Origin: Triatoma infestans
Lineage: Eukaryota; Arthropoda; Insecta; Hemiptera; Reduviidae
Assembly (NCBI GenBank): GCA_011037195.1
Contig: JAAEAF010001116.1
Span: 149,116 to 213,115 of the forward strand
Direction: 5' to 3'
Length of the DNA stretch: 64,000 nt
The translations under genes and the position numbers were made by a program. Positions 10,497 to 22,440 of the stretch are shown piece after piece. The notes beneath the pieces are model-generated. The model was not told where the DNA came from and ran no database searches. It saw only the letters and a program-made list of their open reading frames with translations. Position 1 is the first letter of the stretch; every line of letters begins with the position of its first letter.

Positions 10497-11110
10497 TAAT
10501 TTCGCAATTTTCTCGAAAACGGCTCCTACAATTTTCTTTAAACTTCTTATCTTATTTACATAAATATGTATGACTTTTATTTGATACATTTTCTCTGGAA
10601 AGATTGATTTTTTTGGGTGGTTCTAAAGGGAACAGAGCGTTATGCTTTCTTCTAAAGAGCCACTTCAGTACAATATATATTTTTACCACTTACATAATAT
10701 TAATTATACATTCGAACCGTTAACAGAAACCTAAATTTGGAGAAACTTGGTCAACCAGATGTGCGATTATATTAGAAGGAGATTTTTGAATTTTTTGAAA
10801 TTTTCCAGAAAATTGGTTGCAACGATTTTCTTCAAATTAGGAAAGCACAGGGCACAGATAGAACCGTTAAGAATAAATAATTTTGGAGGTGTATTGAGGG
10901 TTTGTCAGTCAGTTAGGTTCAAATTTACAGCGTACACGAGCTTTGTTGGTTTTGACCGCTTCACACAAGTCGCTCAGGTATACAAGTATAAACCCTATCA
11001 CATTTTTTTTTGGCCAGCCCACTAATGTTTGGAAATGTTGCAGTTTAAAGAAAATTTGGTAATTAAATTGTATTAATTGGGTCGAGTGTGTGTATTCTAC
11101 ACCAGATTTT
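10497..11110 (+). repeat. R1 plus copy, 5'-truncated
   Basis: Starts in a monomer at the RT-fragment junction and contains a second monomer (CCAGATGTGCGATTATATTAG..., near 10755). It ends with a GTGTGTATTCTACACCAGATTTTTTA-like 3' cap. Confidence 0.75.
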
Positions 11111-13539
11111 TTATCTTGTTCTCAGGAATGGGGTGATATTTTGAAATATAGAATGAGGCGTTTTCCACGATTTGTCAATAACTTGAGGAAAAGTGGCACG
11201 CCAATATTCAACGCTTGATATAATGTTGAGGGAATGATTTAATGATGTGAAACTGACACTAAGCCCACACTTTGTATCAGAACGATTTTACTGAGTAAGG
11301 AGAAAACGTGGTAGTGGCCGACCGAAGTGTTATGATGAGTTGGTAGCGTGATGAATGTAGAATGGTGTAGTGTTCTAGCCGTGAGGCGCCTGAAGAGTTG
11401 AAGTGGCTAGCTAAAACTCCAGCTTATTCTAACGGTATATTCTTAATGGGCAAGCATAGTGAATCTGCCAAGGAAGAAGTTATTATAGCGATTGATGTTT
11501 ACTCTTTAAAGTTTATCAAGCGACTGATTTGCACTCTTTAAAGTTGATTTCGTGACTTACTGTTAAGCCCCTCAGACGGTCGAATTTTTCAATTTCTCTT
11601 ACTGTTAGAAACAGCTTTATGGTGAGAGACTGGTTGTCGAAGTTGAAGTCCATTCGTTAAAACAGTATTTGTAGTGGGAGTGTAAAGGGTGGAATGCTAG
11701 TTGATGTGCGCTCGGAGGCTCAGTAGTGGCGCCTTGTCTTATCTTATTTAGCGGTTGCTGATGGAACTATTTAGTCCCGCTTTTGAGTGGCGATCGAGTG
11801 GAACCGTTGACAATATGGGGAGAGACGAAGTCAAAAATAGACTAGGCCAACGAAGAAGGCCCTAAGAGGCTTTTTGCCGTTTTTATGTCCTTTTAGGAGT
11901 TATTAACTAATTGTTTCATTATCTTTGGACTCGTGCATGCGTTGTAAGACTGCAAGTTGCCTACCCTTCAACTTATGTAACGGGCACCCTTTATGAGCAG
12001 AGAAGGAGACATTTGTCAACATTTGTAAACTTTTTATCTTTCAGCCGTGCTGAACGGATAACTAGATCCAAGCGTCTAGTGAGACGCCAAAGAACAATTC
12101 TGGTCCACCAAAGGATATGTTAATGTACTTTCGGTTGGCCACTAAGTTGCAAGCGGCTCCAGATTCAAAGTATTAAGCACGCATGCTGTGCAGAAGATAA
12201 AAGAAAAGTCATCTAAAGAAAACAAAAAGGAAAACTTCTAAAAGAGTTTTAAACCGGACGAAATGAAAAGTTAATAAGTTTCATTTATCTTTTTATTTTT
12301 TAAAAATCTTTTTTATAAGTAGAACTTAAAAAGGAACTAAGTAGTGTACTTCAACAGGTGAAGATATTAAAGAAAGGAAGACAAAGAAAACTAATGAAAA
12401 AGAGAATTTATGTGAAGATGAATGTGTACCGTTTTTATTCACTTTTTTTTTTTACGAATAATGGCGGCAATAGAGAGCAGCACTTTACAGACACACATTG
12501 AGTTAGTGACTTAATAAAAGAGACGAATAAGAGAAAGAAGACACTAGAGTATAAAAGATGAAAAAAAAGAAGAGAAAATGTTGATTATTAAACAAAAGGA
12601 AGAAAATGAATGGATTCAAATGGAAATAAATGAAAAAGGACCTTTGTGGAAACGAAAAAGTACGTGTGACTGTTACTTTTTACTTTTAACTGTTAACTTA
12701 GTATAGTTGTTAATTAGCTAATGTGACGTTGGCATTATCTGCTTTGTGTTTTAAGTATCAGTGCTCGTCATTATTCTAACATACTGGTGTCATCAGAAAG
12801 ATCTTACCATGGTTGTTATGTGCCTCTTCTAGTCGTCTTTCTGACTGAAGTAATAACATTCCAGAAACTCTTGTGTACTCGCACATTGTTGCTGCTATAC
12901 TTGGATAAGGACTTTATCTTAAAAGGCTTCTCCCCTAATACTATACAATTTCTAGATAAATATTGAATTCCTTTTTGACAGTGAATTCTGGTAATTTCAT
13001 TAACCCTCTCAACATTCATTCTTTGTCTGAATGAAAAAATAATTAAGACACTTTTTATGCAAAGATTTGATCTTGTATAAAATATTTTGGAAATTGAAAT
13101 TAGACAATAAATGATATTAACAGCTAATCAAGCGGAATAAAAACAAATTGTAGACAGGAAGCGCTAAATTAGAGAGACATAACCCCCCTTATTCGGTCTG
13201 CATTCATGTACTTATTGCTGGTTTTCGAAAAACAATATTAAATATATCGCCCAATAGTCGAAGGCAAGACCGGACGATCCTGAACATAATAGAAACATTA
13301 CGATGCATTAAAAAAAAAAAAAAAATACAAACAAAAAAACATTATCAAGTTGGATGGAACTGACGAGATTCACTCCAGACGCGAGTCCCTTGATAGGAAA
13401 CAGAGGATTGGAAGAAGTGATTAGACGGAGTTGCTCAAGAATAGCCTCCAGATCCGCAAACTGGGTGGCGGCCGCAAAAATTAGGAAAAATTAAAAACAT
13501 CTTGAGGAGACCGACGTCCTGAGTTTGAAAACTGAATTT
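11111..13539. other. Long unassigned tract, less AT-rich in 11200-12200
   Basis: I see no ORF with family features, no SINE and no R1 in it. From 11200 to 12200 the sequence is visibly richer in G and C and lacks long A or T runs, unlike the rest of the window. The longest open frames are under 75 codons and have no recognised motif. It may be an unrecognised repeat, a UTR or low-copy host sequence. A poly-A run lies at about 13310-13325. Confidence 0.4.
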
Positions 13540-13654
13540 CGAAATTGATTTCCGGAAATACATATTTTGGGATCTCTTGAATGCGAAAAAACATTTTTAG
13601 CGATTGTCTGTATACATGTATATATGTATGCGTGTATGTTTGTGTGTATGTATG

Positions 13655-13708
<54 letters not shown>

Positions 13709-14460
13709 TTAAAAGACATCTCAAAAATGAAAAGTTGCAAGAAACTCAAACTTGGCCATTTCCATTTAGGCACTATTACCGCATCAATCACGAAGATTTC
13801 GGGCAACACCCATCAACCGGAAGTACGCCTTTAGTGCATGGTTTTTTTTTTTTAGTTTTTCGCGATTTTGTTTATACTTCGTATATATTTAATAACTATC
13901 ACTTTTTTTGCAAAATTTTCTCGGAAAAATTGATTTTTGGGGGGGTTGTGGGGGAATATTAGCGATAGGCTTTCTTCTAAAGTACCCTTTTGTATAATAT
14001 ATGGTTTTTACTACCTACATAATTTCATTTATTATACACATTAGAAGAATTGATAGAATTCCAAATTTGAAAAAAAATCGGTTAACCGGAAGTATGATTT
14101 TACAGAATAGGTTTTTGAGTCTCGAAAACGGTTACAACGAATTTCTTTCATCTTGGAATGTTTGCTGCGTAGATAGATAGAAACTTAACACTTTTATTTG
14201 GATCATTTTTCTGAAACAATTGACTTTAGAGGTGGATTTGAGAACTGTCAGTTAATTGAAATTTTAATTTGCACAAGCTTTCTTGGTTTTGACATAGAGC
14301 GCTCCACATAAGGGCGCTGAGATATAAAGTAAAATCCCCACCACTATTTTTATGGCCAGCCCAACTAAACATTGTAACATTGCAATTATAAAGCAAATTT
14401 CTTGATTAAATTTATTAATTAGAATAAGTGAAAGTCAGTGAGTGTATCACACCAAATGTG
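13540..14460 (+). repeat. R1 plus copy with long TG microsatellite
   Basis: Divergent 5' part, TG run at about 13655-13702, two monomers (CCGGAAGTACGCC near 13820, CCGGAAGTATGATT near 14090), then the 3' cap with GTGAGTGTATCACACCA near 14440. Confidence 0.8.
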
Positions 14461-15324
14461 TTTTGTATTCCCTAATCAGCGATCTATTTTAGTTACTACG
14501 GTAATGGTTAAAATAGTCATCAAATAGTAAAGTAAAAATTAAATATAGTCACTAACACTAAAAATATTACGATAACTGAAAAGTAATTAAAAAAAAAAAA
14601 CAGTAATAATACTTTAACCCTTAAATACATAATAAACAATGTTAGGTACATATATTTTTTATTACATAGCGAAAAAAAAATACAACAAAAAAAAAATAGT
14701 CATTAAAAAGTTAATTAAACAGTCGTTATAAAGATGTTTATTTCCCTAGATTGTTGTGTTAATCTCGAGAGAGCCAGACGACATTAACTATATAAAACTA
14801 ATACAAACTATTTAATTAGATTTCTTTTCAACTAATTTTTGCACTTAATACACGAACACACATTCACACACATACACATACACAGTTTGGTGGATCATTT
14901 TAACTAGTTTAATTAGCAGCACATATAGTGTGAACCATTTTGTTTTTTTGCAGGAATTGAAGTGATTAGACACTGGTTAGAAACCGAAAAAAATACACTA
15001 TTTTATAGAAATATTTCTGGTGATTGGTATTATAATTAAACGAAAGTTCTTGTCACACTTCGTTTGACATAATAATGATATCATTGAAAGGGAAAACTAC
15101 AGATAGATTAAGCTTTTTAATTAAAATTAGATATTACCAGATTCCAATAAGAAAGGTTGTAACGTGTTTTCTGTTTTATAACATGTTACACAGCTCTTCA
15201 TATACTTCAAAAAGAAAAATTCACTATTTTTCAAGAAGGGAAGAAGAAAAAATCTGTTCATACGACATTCTCTTACTGCGGTTATAATTTCTTTTAAACT
15301 TATAATAATTGATTCAAACTTATT
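14461..15324. other. AT-rich tract without genes
   Basis: Simple AT-rich sequence with several A-runs. Nothing recognised. Confidence 0.45.
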
Positions 15325-15885
15325 ACAAATGATGTTCAATTGTCTTCAATTTTATATCAATGGGAGAATCTAAACTCAATGAATTACCTTATTGAAAGTA
15401 AAGACGTACTTAAAACAAAATTACCTTGGAAGTAAAGACGTACTTCCGGTTAACCGATTTCATTCAAACTCGGCACTTTTGTCTACATATTTATAACTAA
15501 AATAGTACTTTGGAGGCAAAAAATGACACCACTCCTCCTTCAAAAACTCCTACTTAAATAAATCATCCTGCAGAAATGTTTGAAATAAAAATTATAGCTC
15601 TTTATACGTATAGTTGTTGTTGTGCTAAGTTTAAAGAAAATCGTAAAAAAAAAAAAAAAAACTGAAAAATCCATTCAGTAGTAAAGTAAAACTTCCGGAT
15701 GAGGGATTTTGACAAACAACTTACTGTACAATTTTGCGTTTCTGAGTTACGCAGTTAACACATAAACGCCTAAGCCAATTTCTAAAACCTCTTTTTATTC
15801 GGACTCAGAGAACTTCAAAACGTGTGTTTCCGGTAAAAATACGATATGGTAAATGATCTGATTGCAATACTTCCTCTTTCAGGGG
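15325..15885 (-). repeat. R1 minus copy
   Basis: Plus strand shows CTTCCGGTTAACCGATTTCATTCAAACTCG, TTTAAAGAAAATCGTAAAAA and CGTGTGTTTCCGGTAAAAATACGATATGG, then ATACTTCCTCTTTC at the right end, which is the reverse complement of an R1 5' cap. Confidence 0.75.
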
Positions 15886-16041
15886 GAGTTAATAGCAATT
15901 ATAAATATTGGAACCAAAAAATACATTTTAGGTAATCAATTTTTTTTTTTTCACTTTACACTTTGTTTTTAGCTGAAATAGTCAATTTATTGTAAAATAA
16001 TTGTTGTTTTTTGGCTGCAGACCCAATAAAAAAAAAAAAAA

Positions 16042-16283
16042 CCTATGGCGCAACAGCCCCTAAAGGATCAAGGCTTGGCAGACGGCGATATATTGGGGGA
16101 CGTGTGGTAAGCACGTCGCAGACCCCTCGCCGTTTAGTTCTGACCTTCGCTACCTAGGGCGCTACTAACTGTAGCTTCCCATTTTTCATCACGATGCTTG
16201 ATCAACACCGTCACGGGAATCGACTTTGAATTCTCCCAAGAAAGGCGAGTGCGCTAGCCACACTCGACCATTGCGTGAAGATA
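16042..16283 (-). mobile_element. tRNA-derived SINE, family C, copy 1 (minus)
   Basis: On the minus strand the head has an A box in GTGTGGCTAGCGCACTCGCC and a B-box remnant around GATTCCCGTGACGG. A body follows, ending GGCTGTTGCGCCATAGG, and on the plus strand an A-run (16028-16040) abuts that end. It is about 250 bases long and matches 18531-18782 along nearly its full length. The B box is damaged, so it should not be transcriptionally active. Confidence 0.8.
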
Positions 16284-18530
16284 TCCCCGATGAAAGAAGT
16301 ATATATTATTGCTGGCAAGATTGTGAAATTTCTTAAGCCTTAAACTGACCAAACACAAAAAAAATAAAACATATTGCATGATGAAATAATCAATGGATTC
16401 ATCATGATCGATTTCATGATCGATAAAAAATGCATCATTATCACTTTCTACTTTCTCTTCCTGCTATCATCAAGAGAAAAAAAAAACATTGCGACTTTGT
16501 CAACATTTTCGGCAAGGATTTTCCAGCGGAAATTCATGTTTTGATGCTTTCTCGAATATTAATTTTTTCTTTTAGCGATTGGTCTATGAGAGAGGGTAGT
16601 AGTATGTTTGTATGAAGTATGTCTGTATGTCTATATGCTTGGAACAAAAAAATGTTTCGATAAAACTTAGGAATTACGATTCAAAGGTTTAGAAAATGCG
16701 TTACACAGTTTTGTTTCAGAATTATTGTACTAAATATATATATATATATTTATGTTACATAGTTCTGATTTTTTTTTGTTTTTTTTGCGTATCAACTACT
16801 GTGGTTATTAGTGCCCCCAAATCATTATTTACTTTCTCTTAATAACGCCGCTCGATCTGGGATGACATATGCTGCTAACCTGGCTTCTTGCACAACACGT
16901 TGCTGAACAAGGCGGGGTAGAGCCCCAGGGTTCTTGAACCTTTCCACACGTCCCCACTTATATCATCAATCTAGTGGGGGAGTGTGGATTATTGTCGTGC
17001 CATCCCTTTAATTACCACAAGTAATTTGAGTAAAATTTACGACAATTAAAATTACTTTGGGTGCCATGTTACATCAATATTTTCATTCTTATTTTATAAT
17101 TTACACTTTAACTACATAAATCTATTCTGAGGAGGCTATTTACTATAAAACTAGTTGGGGTGTGCAGTACTTTCAACAAATGTTCCTGCACCCCCTAAAA
17201 TGGACTAATCCTAAATTGAACTTAAACCTAGTGGGGTTGAAATACTTCATAGTTCTGTTATTTTTATTTAATACATTTTTTGTAGGAAATTAATTATGGG
17301 GGGACCCCTGTGATATTAATCTTTTTTCTAAACTCTCATTTGAGTAAAATCTACCCCCCCCCCCACACACTTTTACACAGTAGTAAAGGCAACTAAAACA
17401 TTTAGTAAAATTTATTAATTTATTATTACATCTGATAATTTTTGTTATATATATGCAAGGGATAATAAAATTAAATTCTTTTAAAGGATATTATTTGGAA
17501 TTCTATGAACCGTCATTATCGTGATCATAAATATGAAATTCCTGAAGAAAAACATTCAATAAGTTTTTTTCCAGTCAATTTACTAGTACGTAATGCAATA
17601 ATGTAGCAAACAGTATAGGGCAGTAAAGCAAGTGGTTTGGTAAATAAATGAAACATATGAATGTCCTGTAGAGATGAGAGATGACAAGATTACATACTCA
17701 ACTTGAGTTACATTGAACAAACATGTAAGATAGTTACATTAAGTAAACAGTGAAATGACCCGCATTCTTAGACCGCCCACAGCCCATGTATCTTGGAGGA
17801 GGAAGATATTGATCCTGAAAGGATGAGGGAACAAAAGAGAGGGGGAGGGGACGTCGTCTACTATTATTGTGTGTTTGAGAAGTAAATTGAAGAGAAATCA
17901 TAAAGCGTTTTTTTTAAATATGTTGTCCATAAATCCTGATTCACATATTTAACTTTTGAATCCGTTTTTTCTTTCTCTCTCTCTCTTTCTACAAATATAT
18001 GACTTCTCTTTGAAAACCTTACTCTTGGTGGGGAGGAGGAGGGACTCTGGTTTTTAGCTCAATGAATATAGAACAAGAAGAAAAACTGCGTGGGGGAGGG
18101 GGAGCTTTGGAAGGAGTATCTTGGATCAATGTTGCCAATTTAATATCAACAAAAAAATATAATGGTACTACAGTTGGCAACAATGCACACATTTGTGTCA
18201 ACCAGAATATGTATCTATATAAAATAAACTAGGAAATGTAATCATTGTCGTAATTATTGTTCGCAATACGATTGGAACATTAATTAGGATAAACTGAAAC
18301 TTTCTATCTTATTATCTATATAATATTAGTTAGTTTATAAATTATTTAGCAAAATAATGAGTTTCAAGAAAATCTCGAGAAAATTTAATTTAGAGGGGTC
18401 CTGGGGGAGCAGGAAGGCTCATGCTTCCTCCAAAAAAGTTGTTTCATTATGTTCACACCCTCCCATTGAAAAAATATTGAAGACAATTTATACATTTGGT
18501 AAAAATTTTAGATTTGAAGAACCCTAAAAC
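16284..18530. other. Mixed AT-rich tract, one short R1 remnant
   Basis: A short R1-like 5' part is visible at about 16440-16640 (TACTTTCTCTTCCTGCTATCATCAAGAG). The block 16840-17060 is more G+C-rich but unidentified. Two poly-C runs occur (17350 area). No gene supported. Confidence 0.4.
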
Positions 18531-18782
18531 CCTATGGCGCAACAGCCCATGAAGGGCCAAGGCTTACCAGACGGCAATTTGAATAGGGGTGCCTGTGGTA
18601 ACCACGCCGCAGTTTCCACGCCGTTTAGTTCCGCGGCCTTCGCTACCTAGGGCGCTACTAACTGTACCTTCCCACTTTTTATCACAATGCTGGGTCAACA
18701 CCAACTTTGCCCTCACGGGAATCGAACCCTGAATTCTTGCACGAAAGGCGAGTGCGCTAGCCACTAGACCAAAGCGTGAGGA
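18531..18782 (-). mobile_element. tRNA-derived SINE, family C, copy 2 (minus)
   Basis: On the minus strand: TTTGGTCTAGTGGCTAGCGC (A box) and AGGGTTCGATTCCCGTGAGG (good B box), then a conserved body with GGTAGCGAAGGCC and the 3' end CCTTCATGGGCTGTTGCGCC. Better preserved than copy 1. It sits in R1 sequence (TTTAGATTTGAAGAA on the left, GGTTTCAAGAAAAATTAGTC on the right). Confidence 0.85.
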
Positions 18783-18854
18783 CAGGTTTCAAGAAAAATT
18801 AGTCAATTATTACATGCAAATTGCAGTAAGAGAATGCTGTATGTAATTCGAAAT

Positions 18855-19210
18855 ACATTCTTACTTCCGCTTACCCCTAGTAATTAAGAGGAAAGTATTG
18901 CAATCATGCCAGGTTTTTGGAATTGAGTTTTCGTAAACACATATTTTAGGGTCCTCTGAATGGGAAAAAAAATGTCTTTAGCGGGTGCTGTATGATTGTG
19001 TATGTGTTTTAATAGAATATCTCAAGACGGAAAGTTGCAGGAAGTTCGAACTTCGTATTCGATTTAGGCACCACCATTGCATCAGACATGAAGATTTCCG
19101 GCAAAAACCTATCAACCGGAACTGTGACTTTACTGAAGGTTTTAATCTTTTAACTTTTTTGTGTTTTAATTGGATAAGGATAAAGTTGTTTGAGTGTAAA
19201 CACAAGAATT
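18855..19210 (+). repeat. R1 plus copy, 5' part
   Basis: TTACTTCCGCTTACCCCTAG...TAAGAGGAAAGTATTGCAATCATG at the 5' cap, then TTTTGGAATTGAGTTTTCG, TTTTAGGGTCCTCTGAATGG and AACCGGAACTGTGACTTTACTG. No TG expansion here: only TGTATGTG is present at that place. Confidence 0.75.
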
Positions 19211-21659
19211 TTTTAAACTTACTTTTGCCACTTGTACTCCCCTGCATGCCTGGTGTGGCAGTTGTAATAATCTAATATAAATAAAGTTTAGTGAATGTCT
19301 AATAAAATGAACTATTACAAAGATTCCACTCATTTTAAAGCATACTAAAATATATTTTTTTATACTTAGGTACTCCACAGCAAATATATGTCAGTCAGTA
19401 AGTGCACGCTATTTTATTAACCTTCACGCTTTTATGGTAATCTATCTACCATTACGATATAAACAAGAAAATATTGCACTATAAATATTTACTATTTTAT
19501 TCCATGTACTATAAAATTGGATATGGTTAGTATTATTGTTCCATTGTATATTTCCACCAGCAGTGGTAATATTATGACATTTACATAGAAGAAGATGTTG
19601 TCATGTTTGAACATGACATTTTCATTTAAATGAAAGCTACCCCCACTCCCCGCACATACAAAAATATACTGTTCTTAGTTTTAGTTACATATACTTGGCT
19701 CTGGCACCACACAGTTGTAACCATTTTTCAGTTACTTTATCTTTATCATAGTATAATATAAAATAATCACTTTTGTTTAGGCTCAGACTTGATGGGATAG
19801 TTAAGAGCATTTGGGAGTATTTACTCCTCTTTGTAGGTTCGATTCTTGTACTAGGCTATTTTTTTTTATATGTGTATAATATACAAATCATGAAAAAAAA
19901 GAGTAAAAAAAAGGAGAAAGATTCATGGTCAGTTTTTTGTAATTATTTTATCGCAAACACAGAACTAAAATAAAAAATATATATGAAACCAACGTTCCCA
20001 AAATGAACATAGAGTCCAATTGTTTTGTTAAAGTAATTGGTATTTTCTTTTTTTCAATTTTATTAACAAAGTTAAAACTGATATAAAGTTACAGCTTTTA
20101 TATTTCTTCTTTTTAGTTAATTATTATGTTAGCTTTTCTTTAATGTTTATTAATTTTTCTATTTGTAATGTGTTTGATATACACTGAAAGAAGTGTTAAT
20201 ATTTTAACAAATTATATTACAGTTTCTTGATCAAGCTCACAATTATTATAATATTATATCATGATAATAGTAGAAGAAATGCTTTTGGACTTCGTTGAAA
20301 TAGAAAAATTTTGATATTTAGAATCGGTCTGCCTTAAAGTCCATTTGACATCCATTACCCGATATATAATAGATTTAAATTTATGATATTTCAGTACTAT
20401 CCTATTTAGGGTTACATTTCTTTGCAACCGCCACGCTTCCCTAATCTCTACAGAGACTCCAGTGGCCAGATAGAGAATTAAACACGTACTAGATAACCTA
20501 AATAGAAAATTAAAATTCTCTACTACTTTAATGGACACTACAATCCAATGATGTGGGGTCAGTCCTCTACATTTCCCCCAGTTGTTTTTGTTTCTAACGA
20601 CCGCCATCAAGTTGCGACAAGAAATTGAGTTGCTTTCGAGAAATTCGTTAAAAAAAAGGAAAAATCCATTATATAAAGTATTACTTTCCGTTGAAGGATC
20701 CTGATCGAAACCTTATATCAGATTCTTTGGTGATATCCAAACGGAATAAGTATACGATTTGAATATTTCGCGATTTTTCCTTTTCAATTTAAACAAAAAA
20801 TCATGCTCAAGTGACCTCAAAACATTGTTTTTAATTACGACAACCTGACAAGTATGTGTCCTTCTTATAAAAACAAAGAAAAAGTAAATTAAACTTTAAT
20901 GAATTGAATGAATTGATTCTTTTATGCGTCCTGAACCTGATTATTTTATCTGTCGCAAATAAATCCGTTCATCACATTCCAGAATTGTAGCAAAAAATTA
21001 ATAAACAATAAGGTAATTGTTTTATACTCATTCGATTTGTAGATGGAGATAAAATGTTAATTTAAAAAAGATTTAAAGTTTAGAACATAGAACTTGTTAC
21101 TGGCTAAATTAATCGGATTGTGATTTGCAAAATTAGCATGGCTACTATAGATAATATCCGCCATTTCTTGCTAATAACTTGAACTAATTATCAGTTGGAG
21201 AGAATAGAGAGAGAGGATGGGGAATAGAGAAAGTTAGAAGTTGGCACACTATTCTGGCAATAAAGGAGGAGGGGAAGAGCAGGATTATTTCTGTATAGAG
21301 GACTATAGCTGGAGTGGTGTATTAACCAGGTCACTTAGCCCCAGTACTGGGGATACTAGTTCTTGTACAAGAAGATAAGAAGTAGTAGGGATTATCACTT
21401 TTGTACTAGGTTGTTTTAAACCAATGAAATTTTTATCTACTGAAAATTTAGTATCTCTTTTTAAAACAGCAATTATCTATCAAGATCACTCAATTGAAAT
21501 CAAGAATTTCTACACAAGAATAACGGTTATGTGTTTCAGTACACATAACCTCTGCTCATTCAATAAAGTCAAGTCCGCTAGTAATTTGTTTTTCAAAAGA
21601 ACAACATTCAATGATACGATTTTTGAGGGAGATAAAAACCATATCGAGAATGCGTAAAT
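19211..21659. other. AT-rich tract with an R1 remnant
   Basis: About 20630-20830 is a decayed minus-strand R1 segment (CGAGAAATTCGTTAAA, TACTTTCCGTTGAAGGATCCTGATCG). The minus-strand open frame at 20254-20610 (118 codons) has no motif I recognise. Nothing else supported. Confidence 0.4.
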
Positions 21660-22440
21660 TGTAAGAAAAACAATAGTTTAATGAAACCTGTCGATGTTTT
21701 TATGGAGAAAAATCACCGAAAACTAAAAAACCTGTTCAGTAAAGTTGCATTTCTGATCAACCGATTTTTCTTCAAACTCCGAATTTCGGAAGCAAATATA
21801 ATGCTGATTTATATTATATGATGAAAAAAAAAGAAAGTATTATAAAATAAAATAGTACTTTAGAGGAAAAACATAACCCCACTACTCCCCCAAAAACCCC
21901 CTTAAATGAATTACGCAGAGGGATATTTCAAACAATGGAACCGTTTTTTGAGGAAATTGTAAAAAACTGGAAAATCCATTTATTACAGTGGTACTTCCGG
22001 TTGATTGATTTTGTTCAAAACCTTATTGTCGGGTTCCATGCCTAACAAACTAAATATCAAGTTTGAACTTTCTACGATTTGATCTTTCCGGTTTCCGGGG
22101 GTCAGTTTCATGAAAAACACTTGAGTTTCCCGGGTTGAGACCGCGTCAGTGGTTTGGTAGAAGAAATTAACGTTTCGCCCATATTGCAATGAGCCTCTTC
22201 AGGGTCGTTACACCTTGAAAGGTAATGGAGCATTCCTAGAAATGTTTTTCTACGATTATCCATTTTTTGAGTTTGCTGATCACACCTAGACAGACAAACA
22301 CGCACAGACCAATTTCTAAAAAAAATCACTTTTTCGGACTCGGGAGACCTCAAAACGTGTATTTCCGGGGAAAAGGTGATATCGACAATTTGACAAGTTG
22401 GGAATATTTCTTCTTTCTACTAACATTAAGAGAAAATAAA
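21660..22440 (-). repeat. R1 minus copy, split by a small MITE
   Basis: Plus strand shows CATTTCTGATCAACCGATTTTTCTTC, CCCCACTACTCCCCCAAAAACCCCCTTAAATGAA, CTTCCGGTTGATTGATTTTG and AGTTTGAACTTTCTACGATT. An insertion intervenes, and the copy resumes with TTTTTCTACGATT and ACCAATTTCTAAAAAA, TCGGACTCGGGAGACCTC, ending ATTTCTTCTTTCTACTAACATTAAGAGAAAAT. Confidence 0.8.
22080..22246. mobile_element. MITE-like insertion with 11-bp TSD
   Basis: About 167 bases between two copies of TTTCTACGATT (22069-22079 and 22247-22257), precisely interrupting an R1 minus copy. The inner part, TTTCATGAAAAACACTTGAG through CGTTTCGCCCATATTGCAAT, matches the left arm of the foldback at 27821-28012; this copy has only one arm. 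No coding capacity. Confidence 0.85.

Noticed and set aside
13567..13962. 131-codon open frame across the TG microsatellite
   Set aside because: Half of it is translated TG repeat (Cys-Val runs) and the rest is R1; no family features.
20254..20610. 118-codon minus-strand open frame
   Set aside because: No domain or motif recognised and no coding context; kept only as part of an unassigned tract.
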